The notes under the pieces were generated by a model. That model did no database searches. It saw only the letters and a list, made by a program, of their open reading frames with translations, and was not told the origin of the DNA. From Glandiceps talaboti (taxonomy: Eukaryota > Hemichordata > Enteropneusta > Spengelidae): a stretch of DNA of 64,000 bases. Below, piece by piece: positions 20,098 through 31,581 of this stretch (position 1 is its first letter; every line of letters begins with the position of its first letter). The DNA lies in the NCBI RefSeq assembly GCF_964340395.1, contig NC_135551.1:5117463-5181462 (forward strand), in the 5' to 3' direction. A program made the position numbers and the translations under genes.

Positions 20098-20799
20098 TGA
20101 CTGTTCAGCCCACTCCCTTGGTCATAAACGTTTGCTCAATTCTTTTTAGTGCACATTGGATATGCAACAGTTCAATTTAATCTCAATTCATGCTTATATG
20201 CATCAGCTGAGCCATGCAAACCACTGTATAAGATATTATATAAGTTGGAATAGACTCAAATGTATATTGTACTATTCAGAAAATATAAAGAAATATCCTT
20301 AATTTTGAAACAAATGCGAAGCCCGCATGAGGATATATTGTCCATCACCAAAAAAATATATGGGTAGGTTGAACAGCTTTTTCATTTTTCCTAAACCTAA
20401 TGTCACATCTTTCAAAGTAGTTGCATTCAAAGTATAAAAACCCAAACTTTTAAATTAAAAAAATTGGATGGTGCTTTCTCAAATAAGTAACACAACAAAA
20501 TAATCATTTTCTTTACCCTACTCCCAACACTTTTATGGCCCTCCTTTATGTTGGAACCCAAGGTGAACTCAGTGAATACTACTTGCCATTATCATTATAA
20601 TGGAAATAACTGAAGTTTGGATTTTGATGTCGAAGGTACAGCTCTGTTTACAAATTCAGGGCCATTCTTTCCATAGCAAGTTGTCGCTTCAAAAATGAAT
20701 TGCGTAATAACGCTAGTGTCAGTGCAATGATATCATTATATCAAACAACATTTTAACCAAATGCCCCCCTGCCCCCCCCCCCCCCCAGGCTACGGTACT
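20098..20799. other. Spacer with C tract, no gene seen
   Basis: AT-rich, without recognisable coding sequence. It ends in a C run near 20764-20788 followed by GGCTACGGTACTG. A similar motif, inverted, adjoins the G/C runs at 34461-34504, so the inverted relation of the two flanks continues here. Confidence 0.4.
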
Positions 20800-23570
20800 G
20801 TATTGTTAAAGCAGATATCAATCACACTTCCATCGAAATGTAAAGCTCTGTGTATTTTGCATACCGTATGTTAACATGTTAATCATGTTTACACGAGGTC
20901 TGGGAAGACTGGAGTGTTTATCATTTTCTCTAATATTTGATTTAAACATATTCCCGATATATTTCTATTACCTCAGATTGTTTTTTTCTCTTCTCTACAC
21001 TTATTACTACCTTATTGGCATATGTCACACATGAAAAAGCATTTGGAACAACACTCCCAAGAAAACAGTCTATTCATATTGGACCCTTTAGTAGAAGCAA
21101 ACCCAATATACGAGATATCAAACTGAAATCATTTATCTCAAACATTATATGGTGTATACATGCCACATAATGGACATATCTTATGATAGTTTGGATGCAG
21201 GGTGTATAGGGCTATGACCGTCTTCTTTCAGGATACGGTCTATGTACGTGATGTACCCATTGATCAATTTATGTAAACTATTTGTGTAGGGATCAAACTT
21301 TGACCCTTTACGATTCTTGGTTGGTTTTCGATGGAAATTACCTTCTTTGTTCTCTTCAACACATCGGCGCCTTTCTGCTGTAAACGTAAGGTTGAGAAAT
21401 GACATCATACGGTCGATAATTGATATGGTATCCTTCTTCAGGTCCTCATAGTAAACAACTAAAAGACGTCTTTTTTCAGTCAACCAACATTTGTGTAATC
21501 CTTGCCAGTATGAACTGTGTTTTGCGACAAACTCTTCCCAATCTGAAACAAATAGTATCTTGTTATACCTTAGGCTTAATAAAAGTGACACCACTGTCTA
21601 AAATCTGAATCTACCAATGCTTCTATAGATAATTCTTATGTTTCAGTGATGCGAGTTGTAGAGTTGAACGGTATCAGTATGGATAGTTCAAACGTTACAC
21701 TCTAGCACTCACACTCTCATACTCTCGTACGGAATCGTTCAGGTCCAAGTCGGGAATTAGTTACAACTGAGAAGATATTTCGGCTTGCCAGAATCACCTA
21801 TCCGAGAGCTTCTCTCCTCTCCTCTGATTCTGGATGTTTTATTCTTACTTTAAGTATATTTCGATTACAATGGAATTTACACAACGACTATATAAATAGC
21901 AAGTCACACCCTAAGATCATGCCATCATAAAAGTTATTATGTACTTTTCTCTAACCAATCATGTGAATTTCAGTTACATCATGTTTGCCCAGATTAGTCA
22001 TCGCCAGTCTATTTCTGACCTATGGCCTACAATGCCGAAAAGTAGAATTTATTCCCATTATTCCGAAATACGATATTTTGGATCGTAACATCAGTATGAG
22101 ACATGTTATAAATCTATGTACAGTGTTAGAATTATTGCATGCATAGTGACAACATAAACCATATTCTTACAAGTTGAGATATGATGTTGCAATATGTTGG
22201 TTAAAGTCGGTAGGCGTGAATGATGATGTGTTTATGTTTTAATCACGTCAGCAAATCAACAGGCATGAAAAAACGTCCAACTCCTTGAACAGCATAGAAT
22301 CCATTGTAGCCTTTATAAGCGCATAGGATTAAAGCATTCACATTGCAATCTCTATCCTACTGGTTACCAATTATACAACATAGATGAGAGCGTGCACGTA
22401 CCTACCACCTTTTGATGGGTTTGATGGCATATTACTACATGGTGCTTTCATTTAGTTGTTTGGTAAATGTTATCTCTACACTGTTTTGTTGTTATTATGT
22501 AAGTAGGTATATATAACACAATGAATCCTTCGGTAGTTATATGCTCTTTCGTGCACTTTATACCTAGCTCCGTTAATCAACGCATGATGTCATGAAGTAG
22601 AATAATATTTGAAAGACACAACAAAAAGTAGAGTTTAACAAAACGTCATTCTTAAACATATAATATCATATTATGTTAACGTACAAAACTTTCGCTAGTC
22701 TATTCCTTGTTGTTAAGACAATTTATACTTACGTTTCCCTGTAATATTTTGTAGTGGAAATCGTGATATGTGATCACCATGTCGTCTTCTGTATTCAGCT
22801 ATTATAGCATTGTACGGATTTCGAATAAGCAAAATAGCAGATGAAAACTTATGTTTGTTAACACAAGTATGCGTTTTGACGATGAGGGTTTTGCCTTTGC
22901 GATAATCTTCAAGTTCTCCACGAAAACCTATTGTTATGGGACAATATGTATAGGATTAATGACAGAGTTAACATACAACAGTTAGTGCTATGAATCTCTT
23001 TTATTTTAAAGGGAACTAAGAGGGGACAGGGCTCATTCTATATTTTCCGACAATGCATCACCCTAGTGTACATCAGGCCTCTTCTGCGCCAAATTTGTTA
23101 TTTTTGATTTCTTAATTAACCTCTGTCAAGGGTTGGTTAAAATTAATTTTTCGGTGTCATTATTGTAGGTAAAGGAAAGAAGCTAAAGATAAAATTAGCC
23201 TAACACACTTGTTCCCTTTTAATATTCATAATATTCATATAACATAACAAGTATCAAGTTCTTACACTGTCCAAAGCACATTCAAACTGGACGGAGAAGT
23301 TTTCAGTTATGAATGATACATTCTGCAGAATGTAAACAAGAAAATATAAGCCATGAGAAGTCACTACGCACCTCCACGAAAGAGACCATGATCATTAAAA
23401 ATAGATCCAGTGTAAATTCCTGAAGCAATCTCCAAAAGATGTCTAGTCCAGGTATTCCCTGATCCAGGAAAACTCACTAAGGCTACGAGTGGTCGGGTCT
23501 TACTGCTCCAGTTGGGAAACCTTACAGAGCAGTTTACTGAAAGTTAAGATGACGTTCATATTCAAAATAA
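20800..23570 (-). repeat. Inner inverted-repeat arm, left (sulfotransferase copy 1)
   Basis: This arm aligns in inverted orientation with 26490-29135, covering three exons, both introns and ~350 bp of 3' flank. Differences are a ~220 bp segment present only in the right arm intron (26705-26925) and the replaced half of exon 2 there. Confidence 0.9.
21181..23536 (-). CDS. WSCD-like sulfotransferase gene, three 3' exons (copy 1)
   Basis: I assemble three exons on the minus strand: 23536-23372, 22927-22733 and 21542-21181 (stop TAA at 21183-21181). All have AG acceptors, GT donors (GTGCGT, GTAAGT) and the same phase-1 joins. Exon one encodes [19 protein letters not shown], the PAPS-binding loop in the form typical of WSC-domain sulfotransferases. 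Exon two encodes LIVKTH and [20 protein letters not shown], the 3'-phosphate-binding region. Exon three encodes [24 protein letters not shown] and the C terminus. Proteins of this family transfer sulfate from PAPS to glycans in the Golgi; WSCD1/2 act on sialic acid. The WSC domains and N-terminal anchor are not visible. An ATGT array lies ~80 bp before the first acceptor, so earlier exons are either far upstream or lost. The visible part has no inactivating change. Confidence 0.8.
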
Positions 23571-23592
23571 TACTACTTCATTACAACGATAC

Positions 23593-23989
23593 CTGTATTT
23601 ATTTATTTATTTATTTATTTATGTATGTATGTATGTATGTATGTATGTATGTATGTATGTATGTATGTATGTATGTATGTATGTATGTATGTATGTATGT
23701 ATGTATGTATGTATGTATGTATGTATGTATGTATGTATGTATGTATGTATGTATGTATGTATGTATGTATGTATGTATGTATGTATGTATGTATGTATGT
23801 ATGTATGTATGTATGTATGTATGTATGTATGTATGTATGTATGTATGTATGTATGTATGTATGTATGTATGTATGTATGTATGTATGTATGTATGTATGT
23901 ATGTATGTATGTATGTATGTATGTATGTATGTATGTATGTATGTATGTATGTATGTATGTATGTATGTATGTATGTATGTATGTATGTA
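23593..23989. repeat. Very long, uninterrupted (ATGT)n microsatellite
   Basis: A short ATTT run (about 23596-23620) is followed by about 92 perfect ATGT copies without a single interruption. It is the longest and cleanest of the window's many ATGT arrays and lies ~80 bp from a sulfotransferase exon. Such purity indicates recent expansion, or assembly copy-number uncertainty. Confidence 0.97.
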
Positions 23990-24124
23990 CACTGTTCGTG
24001 TTTTAACTGAGCTGCGTATAACCAAAGCGAATTCCATTGTATATTTGATACTTATGGCAATAATAATAATAATTAAATAAAAAGTATATAGAAATAATAA
24101 TTTTTGTAATAATCAAGTTTATTT

Positions 24125-24700
24125 CAATACTAACCACCCTACCTGGGGTAGTTTTGTATGCTGAGTTCAAAATAGGGGGTCATTTTATGAACATATGTTG
24201 CCATGGTAACCAAAACCACCATAATATGTCAACCATTTTTTCCAAAATTTGATATAAAACATTGAAAAAAAGATAATACAGTGAAAAAATGCCCTTGTAT
24301 TAGACATGTATGAGTTAGTGCTACCTGGTGTAACATAAATTGTATAAAATTGGATAGCTGTTTCCATGGAAATGTATGGTAGACGTGAAAATTATTTTTT
24401 CATTATATACACATACATCTCACAAATAACATTATAAATCTGATAAATATCTTTTTATTTGCACATTGACCCTACTACCAAGGGTTACTTTGTCATGCTG
24501 AGTTCAAAAAAGTGGTCATTTAATAACATCGGTTGCCATGGTAACCAAAATAACTATATAACGTGAATTTTTGAAAAATTAGACATAAAACATTTTAAAC
24601 ATTTCAAATTTAGGAAAAAAACATCATAGCTGTTTGAATGTATGGGTTGGTGATATCTGTTGTAACAAGGTTTCATGATTTTTGAAATTATCTGTATCAA
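24125..24700. repeat. Diverged tandem pair (~335 bp period) with RFX X-box sequences
   Basis: The order ACCCTAC..GGGT, ATGCTGAGTTCAAAA, GGTCATTTTAT, GTTGCCATGGTAACC, ATAAAACATT occurs twice, near 24135-24270 and 24470-24605. Each copy has GTTGCCATGGTAAC (24197-24210 and 24532-24545), a perfect match to the palindromic X-box bound by RFX factors. Without a gene nearby this may be just part of a mobile repeat. Confidence 0.6.
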
Positions 24701-25496
24701 ACCTATGCAATTCTAGAAGTAAAACTCTAAAAATCACCAGAATAAATTGTAAATTTACTAAATACCTAAATACCAGCAGTCCTTGAGAATTCGAACTACA
24801 CAACTTGGTTCAGTCTTTCATCACAAAATCTCCAAATGTGTACACATACATTTGAGTACAAGTTGACATTCGCGACTCCATACTGTATATCGTTTGTTTA
24901 AGGATAGAAATTCAAAATCCGACAGTTTCATTGTAGTTTAATATTGTGACAACTCGATGTGTGTACATGCGTATGTACGTATTTCTGGGTCCCAAATTCA
25001 GACGATAACAGACACGATATCATTCATGTCATCGGGGACAAGTGACATCACGGTAGCATTCATTATTACAGGAATACTTATAAATTATCCAGAAATTCTC
25101 AATCATGCGAAGTGTCGAGTGTGAGAAATGGCATTCGTTACTACATGTGCGCGAGGTGAATGACGTCACTAGAATTGAATACAATGTAGCAATGTGCATT
25201 ACATTGTTGTATGTGTGCATGCGGTACCACGGTACACACATCACATACAATATTACAATTGAGATAGACAACGATAGAAACAAACTCACCAGCTTTAAAT
25301 ACAAATGTATTGTTTACATGACTTTGCCGACGATGAGGAATAATCATCATTAATTTACATTAATTTACATTAAACTTAGTTGCTAAAATTATGGATGAGT
25401 TAAAACAGCAAGGGTGAGTTTCAAGATCAGATGTTAGACATTGCAGACAGGGCTAAAGAACAGTGTAGTCGTTGACGTCGGTGTTTCGAACACTAG
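24701..25496. other. Unique spacer, no gene seen
   Basis: This lies between the two inverted systems. Only short overlapping frames on both strands occur, none recognisable. Confidence 0.4.
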
Positions 25497-25707
25497 GTTA
25501 TCACTATCGCCCCTTTGTAATTTGATAACGTCTTTAATGAATAGATATTCAATGTCATTTCACGAACCATCAATTTAGTTCTAGTATATATGTCGAGTGC
25601 GGTATGTTTTTCAAAATCTGCACTGCACTCGCATTTTATCAGATGAAATGTTCTCTTCCTTTATCACCTTCTCGAATTATCAAAACCTACGAGAATTGCC
25701 AGTAAGA
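25497..25707 (+). repeat. Inverted repeat partner of 32785-33003
   Basis: It starts TCACTATCGCCCCTTTGTAA and ends GAGAATTGCCAGTAAGAT. The reverse complement occurs at 32785-33003 with few changes. In this copy the homology ends directly at a Penelope-like element fragment. Confidence 0.85.
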
Positions 25708-26340
25708 TTAATACTAACAATGTTTTTGGCCCTAAGAACAGTGTGGCTGTTACGAGTAGATTTGTTTGTATTAGTACTAACGTAGTGTATTACATTACGT
25801 GCCAGAAATGTGTTTTTTATTTAGATTCGACTGTAACTTCGTCTTGGTGATCGTTTCTTGGAACTTCTCCGTCTGACCAGACAAAAGAATCGTAACTATC
25901 TCTTATCTATGCATTTTATTACCAACGATCATAGTGTATCAGATATGTCTATTACAGGAATTTGTAAGGTTACTGGAGATGAGAACCATTTGAGGTTGAA
26001 GGAAGAGGAAATCATTTTCCGTCTCGGAATGCTGGAACCTCTTGGAATTAATAGATTATTCACGTCATTTCCTGTCTAATCACGCTTATTTTACATTGCA
26101 GGCGTGTTCTATTTGTTCTTTTTGGTGTGTGCGAATTTTATAACATTTCACACGTATAATCGTTAATCTCGCGAGGTTGTCGTTCTATTCCATAACATTC
26201 AGACATAATCAGGTGTTTACCTAAGTCTTGCCTTTGAATTCCTTGAAAAAGAATGTTTATTCGATACGTCGGATTACATCTATTTATTCGTACTGTCTCA
26301 CAAGTTCCTTATAAATTTCTTTCTACATACACACATACTA
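25708..26340 (+). mobile_element. Penelope-like element fragment, 3' part (copy A)
   Basis: This aligns in inverted orientation with 29842-30465 and contains only the end of the element: most of the GIY-YIG endonuclease region, the 3' untranslated part and the terminal AAATTTCTTTCT, which abuts an ACAT array. It has a stop in the part equivalent to the cysteine-rich segment and a changed GIY-YIG-like segment (YLDSTVT for YIGSTVL). It is not functional. Confidence 0.8.
25858..26079 (+). pseudogene. C-terminal part of a Penelope-type GIY-YIG protein
   Basis: A 73-codon open stretch reading LLRLTRQKNRNYLLSMHFI, DENHLRLKEEEIIFRLGMLE and PLGINRLFTSFPV. It matches the C terminus of the longer copy at 30086-30757 nearly residue for residue. 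Frameshifts and stops separate it from the rest of the domain. Confidence 0.75.
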
Positions 26341-26375
26341 CATACATACATACATACATACATACTTATATACAT

Positions 26376-26422
<47 letters not shown>

Positions 26423-26475
26423 TACATACATACATACATACATACATACATACATACATACATACATACATACAG
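26335..26475. repeat. (ACAT)n/(AC)n microsatellite between Penelope end and sulfotransferase exon
   Basis: ACAT repeats with an AC dinucleotide core (about 26393-26418). The Penelope fragment ends at the left side. The sequence leading to the sulfotransferase exon starts on the right. Confidence 0.95.
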
Positions 26476-26489
26476 GTATCGTTGCAATG

Positions 26490-29135
26490 AAGTAGTATTA
26501 TTTTGAACATGAACGTCATCTTAACTTTCAGTAAACTGCTCTGTAAGGTTTCCCAACTGGAGCAGTAAGACCCGACCCCTCGTAGCCTTAGTGAGTTTTC
26601 CTGGATCAGGGAATACCTGGACTAGACATCTATTGGAGATTGCTTCAGGAATTTACACTGGATCTATTGCCAATGATCGTGGTCTCTTTCGTGGAGGTGC
26701 GTAGAAACTGTTTGTCGTAAGAAGTTCCTCTACATTTCGTTGCTATAAGAAAATGCAATGTTTGTTCACGTCAATAGGTTTTCCTAAATTACGTAAATGA
26801 GCACTAACTTAAAGTCAAAATATCCACCACTGTATTGACAAGTTCAATAAACAGTATACACACTGTCGAATGTGGCGCCCTTGTATCATAAATTATGATA
26901 TATATACACACGTTTGACTTCTCATGACTGTTATATTTTCTTGTTTACATTCTGCGAAACGTATCATTCATAACTGAAAACTTCTCAGTCCAGTTTGAAT
27001 GTGCTTTGGACAGTGTAAGAACTTGATACTTGTTGTGTTTATAACTACTACGTATCGAACTGAATATTAAAAGGGAACAAGTGTGTAAGGCTAATTTTAT
27101 CTTTAGCTTCTTTCCTTTACCTACAATAATGACACCGGAAAATTAATTTTAACCAACCCTTGACAGAGGTTAATTAAGAAATCAAAAATAACAAATTTGG
27201 CGCAGAAGAGGCCTCATGTACACTAGGGTGATGTATTGTCGGAAAATATATAATGAGGCCTGTCCCCTCTTATAGTTCCCCTGTAAAATAAAACAGATTC
27301 ATAGCACTAACTGTTGTCTGTTAACTCTGTCATTAATCCCATACATATTGTCCCATAACAATAGGTTTTCGTGGACAACGTGAAGATTATCGCAAAGGCA
27401 ACACCCTCATCGTCAAAACGCATTATTGTGATATTATACACGAGTTTTCATCTGCTATTTTGCTTATTCGAAATCCGTACAATGCTATAATTAACAACAT
27501 ATGCACAGCAATGTGTAGAATGTCAACTGATTAGATGTTGAATGAGAAATATGGTATATATATCAAATACAGCTTGAATGGTTTGAAATTCTTGAAATGG
27601 GTAAATCGAAAAAAAACAATCTGATAAAAACAAATAATAAACCATAATATAGCCTTGAATAGAAGTTCACAAAGAATAGACTAGCGAAAGTTGTGTACGT
27701 TAACATAATATGATATTATATGTTTAAGAATGACGTTTTGTTAAACTCTACTTTTTGTTGTGTCTTTCAAATATTATTCTACTTCATGACATCATGCGTT
27801 GATTAACGGAGCTAGGTATAAAGTGCACGAAAGAGCATATAACTACCGAAGGATTCATTGTGTTATATATACCTACTTACATAATAACAACAAAACAGTG
27901 TAGAGATAACATTTACCAAACAACTAAATGAAAGCACCATGTAGTAATATGCCATCAAACCGATCAAAAGGTGCACGTGGTAGGTACGTGCACGCTCTCA
28001 TCTATGTTGTATAATTGGTACCCAGTAGGATAGGGGTTGCAATGTGAATGCTTTAATCCTATGCACTTATAAACGCTTCAATGGATTATATGCTGTGCAG
28101 GGAGTTGGGTGTTGTTTCATGCCTGTTGATTTACTGACGTGATTAAAACATAAACACATCATCATTCACGCCTACCTACTTTAACCAACATATTGCAACA
28201 TCATATCTCAACTTGTAAGAATATGGTTTATGTTGTCACTGTGCATGCAATAATTCTAACACTGTACATAGATTTATAACATGTCTCATACTGAAACATA
28301 AGAACTATCTATAGAAGCATTGGTAGATTCAGATTTTAGACAGTGGTGTCACTTTTAATAAGCCTAAGGTATAACAGGATACTATTTTTTTTCAGATTGG
28401 GAAGAATTTGTCGCAGAACACAGTTCATACTGGCAAGGGTTACAAAAATGTTGGTTGACTGAAAAAAGACGTCTTTTAGTTGTTTACTATGAGGACCTGA
28501 AGAAGGATACCATATCAAATATCGACCGTATGATGTCATTTCTCAACCTTACGTTTACAGCAGAAAGGCGCCGATGTGTTGAAGAGAACAAAGAAGGTAA
28601 TTTCCACCGAAAACCAACCAAGAATCGTAAAGGGTCATGGTTTGATCCCTACACAAATAGTTTACATAAATTGATCAATGGGTACATCACATACATAAAC
28701 CGTATTCTGAAAGAAGATGGTCATAGCCCTATACACCCTGCATCCAAACTATCATAATATATGTCCATTATGTGGCATGTATACACCATATAATGTTTGA
28801 GATAAATGATTTCAGTTTGATATCTCGTATATTGGGTTTGCTTCTACTAAAGGGTCTAATATGAATAGATTGTTTTCTAGGGATTATTGTTCCAAATGCT
28901 TTTTTATGTATGATATATGCCAATAAGGTAGTAATAAATGTAGAGAAGAAACAAAAACAATCAGAGGTAGTGGGAAAATATCGGGAATATGTTTAATTCA
29001 AATTTGAGAGATAATGATAAACACTCCAGTCTTCCCAGACCTCGTGTAAACATGATTAACATGTTAGCATAGGTATGCAAAATACACAGAGCTTTACATT
29101 TCGGTAGAAGTGTGATTGACATCTTCTATAACAAT
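26490..29135 (+). repeat. Inner inverted-repeat arm, right (sulfotransferase copy 2)
   Basis: Inverted counterpart of 20800-23570. Together with the ~2.9 kb spacer they form a large imperfect palindrome. Confidence 0.9.
26532..28757 (+). pseudogene. WSCD-like sulfotransferase, copy 2, broken in exon two
   Basis: The first exon (26532-26696) keeps frame, splice sites and the PAPS loop [13 protein letters not shown]. Exon two starts correctly at 27365 (GFRGQREDYRKGNT) and keeps [11 protein letters not shown]. At about 27491 its last ~75 nt and donor site are replaced by ~178 bp of unrelated DNA with an early TAG, and homology resumes in the intron at about 27669. Exon three (28396-28757) is open to the same stop as copy 1, with a few substitutions. 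A normal three-exon product cannot be made. Skipping exon two would keep the frame, since it is 195 nt in copy 1, but would remove the 3'-phosphate-binding region. Confidence 0.8.
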
Positions 29136-29168
29136 AGAAAGAAACACAGGCACAGACACACAGACAAA

Positions 29169-29272
29169 CATACATACATACATACATACATACATACATA
29201 CATACATACATACATACATACATACATACATACATACATACATACATACATACATACATACATACATACATC
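29169..29272. repeat. (ACAT)n microsatellite
   Basis: About 26 ACAT copies. This array joins the 3' flank of sulfotransferase copy 2 to the inverted third copy, so it sits at a duplication breakpoint. Confidence 0.95.
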
Positions 29273-29535
29273 GCAGAATGTAAACAAGAAAATATAGCAG
29301 TCATGAGAAGTCAAAGGTGTGTATATATATCATAATTTATGATACGAGGGCGCCACATTCGACAGTGTGTATACTGTTTCTTGAACTTGTCGATACAGTG
29401 GTGGATATTTTGACTTTAAGTAACTTAGTACTCATTTACGTAATTTAGAAAAACCTATTGACGTGAACACACATTGCATTTTCTTATAGTAACCAAAGGG
29501 AGAGGAACTTCTTACGACAAACAGTTTCTACGCAC

Positions 29536-29700
29536 CTCCACGAAAGAGACCACGATCATTGCCAATAGATCCAGTGTAAATTCCTGAAGCAATCTCCAAT
29601 AGATGTCTAGTCCAGGTATTCCCTGATCCAGGAAAACTCACTAAGGCTACGAGGGGTCGGGTCTTACTGCTCCAGTTGGGAAACCTTACAGAGCAGTTTA
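29536..29700 (-). pseudogene. WSCD-like sulfotransferase, copy 3: lone PAPS-loop exon
   Basis: A 165 bp exon with intact acceptor, frame and GTGCGT donor, practically the same as the first exon of copy 2 (both have [11 protein letters not shown] where copy 1 has [11 protein letters not shown]). The downstream intron runs into an ACAT array and then into copy 2 in the opposite direction, so no other exon follows. It is a duplication remnant. Confidence 0.8.
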
Positions 29701-29756
29701 CTGAAAGTTAAGATGACGTCCATGTTCAAAATAATACTAGTTCATTGCAACGATAC

Positions 29757-29841
29757 CTGTATGTATGTATGTATGTATGTATGTATGTATGTATGTATGT
29801 ATGTATGTATGTATGTATGTATGTATGTATGTATGTATGTA
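29757..29841. repeat. (ATGT)n microsatellite at the Penelope 3' end
   Basis: Twenty-one ATGT copies between the sulfotransferase exon flank and the Penelope terminus AGAAAGAAATG. Confidence 0.95.
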
Positions 29842-30085
29842 GAAAGAAATGTATAAGGAACTTGTGAGACAGTACGAATAAATAGATGTAATCCGACGTT
29901 TCGAATAAACATTCTTTTTCAAGGAATTCAAAGGCAAGCCTTTGGTAAACACCTGATTATATCTGAATGTTATGGAATAGAACGACAACCTCGCGAGATT
30001 AACGATTATACGTGTGAAAAGTTATAAAATTAGCACACACCAAAAAGAACAAATAGAACACGCCTGCAATATAAAATAAGCGTGA

Positions 30086-30757
30086 TTAGACAGGAAATGA
30101 CTTAAATAATCTATTAATTCCAAGAGGTTCCAGCATTCCGAGACGGAAAATGATTTCCTCTTCCTTCAAACTCAAATGGTTCTCATCTCCAGAAACCTTA
30201 CAAATTCCTGTAATAGACATATCTGATACACTATGATCGTTGGTAATAAAATGCATAGATACGGGATAGTTACGATTCTTTTGTCTGGTCAGACGGAGAT
30301 GTTCCACGAAACGATCACCAAGACGAAGTACAGTCGAACCTATATATAAAAAAACACATTTCTGGCATGTAATGTAATACACCACGTTAGTACTAATACA
30401 AGTAAATTTACTTGTAACAGGCACACTGTTCTGAGGGCCAAAAACATGATTAGTATTAAAAATGAAACGACAAGTACCACATCGAGCACGATCGCACGGA
30501 AAAGAACCAGCATTAACTTCCAATCCATGTTGTTCAGTACGTACCACCATATCTCTAAGATTAGTATCACGACGTGAAGCTGTTAAAGGTGCTTCAGGAA
30601 ATAATGAATTGTTAACCCTATTAGAACGTAAGATAATAAAATGCTTGTATATAATGTTCTTAACTCTAGTGGAAAAGGGATGGTATGTTAGAGCCCACAT
30701 GAGACGATCTTTATTACTCTCCTGACCATGTGATTTGACACAAGCTTCCCTAGACAA
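30086..30757 (-). pseudogene. Penelope-like element: end of RT region and GIY-YIG endonuclease
   Basis: A 223-codon open frame. Its first part (RLMWALTYHPFSTRVKNII) is the RT-to-linker region. CDRARCGTCRFI and a second cysteine pair around YYITCQKC precede FLYIGSTVLRLGDRFVEHL, which is the GIY-YIG-type core seen in Penelope elements. The C terminus GDENHLSLKEEEIIFRLGML and NRLFKSFPV completes the domain. The endonuclease nicks target DNA for reverse transcription. The frame is open, but the RT part to which it belongs is shifted out of frame near 30745-30760. Confidence 0.85.
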
Positions 30758-31020
30758 AATGACACTTTAAGTAAAGCCGCATTGGTAACCGACACGGGAT
30801 AACCACGTTGATGGAAGTACGTGCAAAATTCAGCAGACCTTTCTCTGAAATCCAAATCACTACTACAAATACGACGTAAACGAAGTAATTGTGAATAGGG
30901 AATGGAATCTTTACTCTTAGTAGGATGTGATGAACCATACTGCAAATATGAATGTGAATCAGTAGGTTTAGTATAAATAGATGTAGCTATATCATCACCA
31001 TCAATCCTAAGGGAGATGTC
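30758..31020 (-). pseudogene. Penelope-like RT, C-terminal fragment
   Basis: One minus-strand frame reads DDIATSIYTKPTDSHSYLQY, then SIPYSQLLRLRRICSSD and RSAEFCTYFHQRGYP. These are conserved segments after the Penelope RT catalytic core. It is joined to the downstream endonuclease frame through a frameshift. A TTAG/AGTT-rich stretch at 31034-31061 separates it from the catalytic part. Confidence 0.8.
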
Positions 31021-31130
31021 AAAGAAATTTATAGTTAGTTAGCTAGTTAGTTAGTTAGTTCAGAAATATCATAGTATACTGAATAGCAGGATTAAAGTTA
31101 CACATGTAGTTAATAAATTGCATAGGTTCC

Positions 31131-31475
31131 TCAAGTTAGAGTGATCGAAGCTGCACAAGTGCCATCATCATCATCATTAAATCGTTTATATAGATCAGGT
31201 AGGATCCCTTGATACGAACTGAAAATAAGGTGTTCCTGATAAGACATAAATAAACAAGCATAACTAGGACCAAGACAACTTCCCATAGCAACGCCGTGTT
31301 TCTGCACAAAATACCTGTCATTAAAGGTAAAATAATTACACGTAAGAACAAGTTCAGCCAATCTCAGAAATACGTTGGTAGGAGGGTCAAGTACAGATCT
31401 TAAATTAAGGTAGTGTTCGATTGCAACTGAACCTTCATTATGTGGTATGGAGGTATACAAGGACCTAACGTCCAT
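31131..31475 (-). pseudogene. Penelope-like RT, catalytic-core fragment
   Basis: A 114-codon frame with MDVRSLYTSIPHNEG (motif A region of Penelope RTs), YFTFNDRYFVQKHGVAMGS and LGPSYACLFM. At the place of the catalytic YxDD it reads KRFNDDDDGT, because the codons have turned into an ATG/GAT triplet run. Weak upstream similarity (PAYIKYTNHALKALNGF) reaches about 31575, where the ATGT array cuts it off. It is inactive. Confidence 0.8.
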
Positions 31476-31581
31476 AGGAAAAAAAAGTAACGTGGCTTAC
31501 CTTGTTGGAATTGGAAGCCATTAAGTGCTTTAAGAGCATGGTTCGTATATTTAATGTAAGCAGGCTGAGATGGCATAATAT

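Larger units (their letters stand above)
29276..30460 (-). repeat. Inverted duplicate of 25720-26960
   Basis: It begins inside the first intron of the sulfotransferase (shared with copy 2, including the ~220 bp segment absent from copy 1). It continues through the PAPS-loop exon and an ATGT array into the Penelope 3' end. Copies 2 and 3 are therefore sisters relative to copy 1. Confidence 0.85.
29842..31580 (-). mobile_element. Penelope-like retroelement, main copy (degenerate)
   Basis: On the minus strand it holds, in order, a 5'-truncated Penelope-type reverse transcriptase (31570-30760, broken by frameshifts), a linker, a GIY-YIG endonuclease frame (30757-30086) and a ~240 bp 3' untranslated end. 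That end abuts an ATGT array at 29842. The 5' side also runs into an ATGT array (31582-31711), behind which another copy of the element terminus is found. RT plus GIY-YIG is the defining set of Penelope-like elements. The RT frame is damaged, so it is inactive. Confidence 0.85.

Noticed and set aside
23489-24080. Long frames of repeated YVCM/HTYI residues across this and other ATGT arrays
   Set aside because: They are translations of the tetranucleotide microsatellite in every frame and strand, with no gene context.
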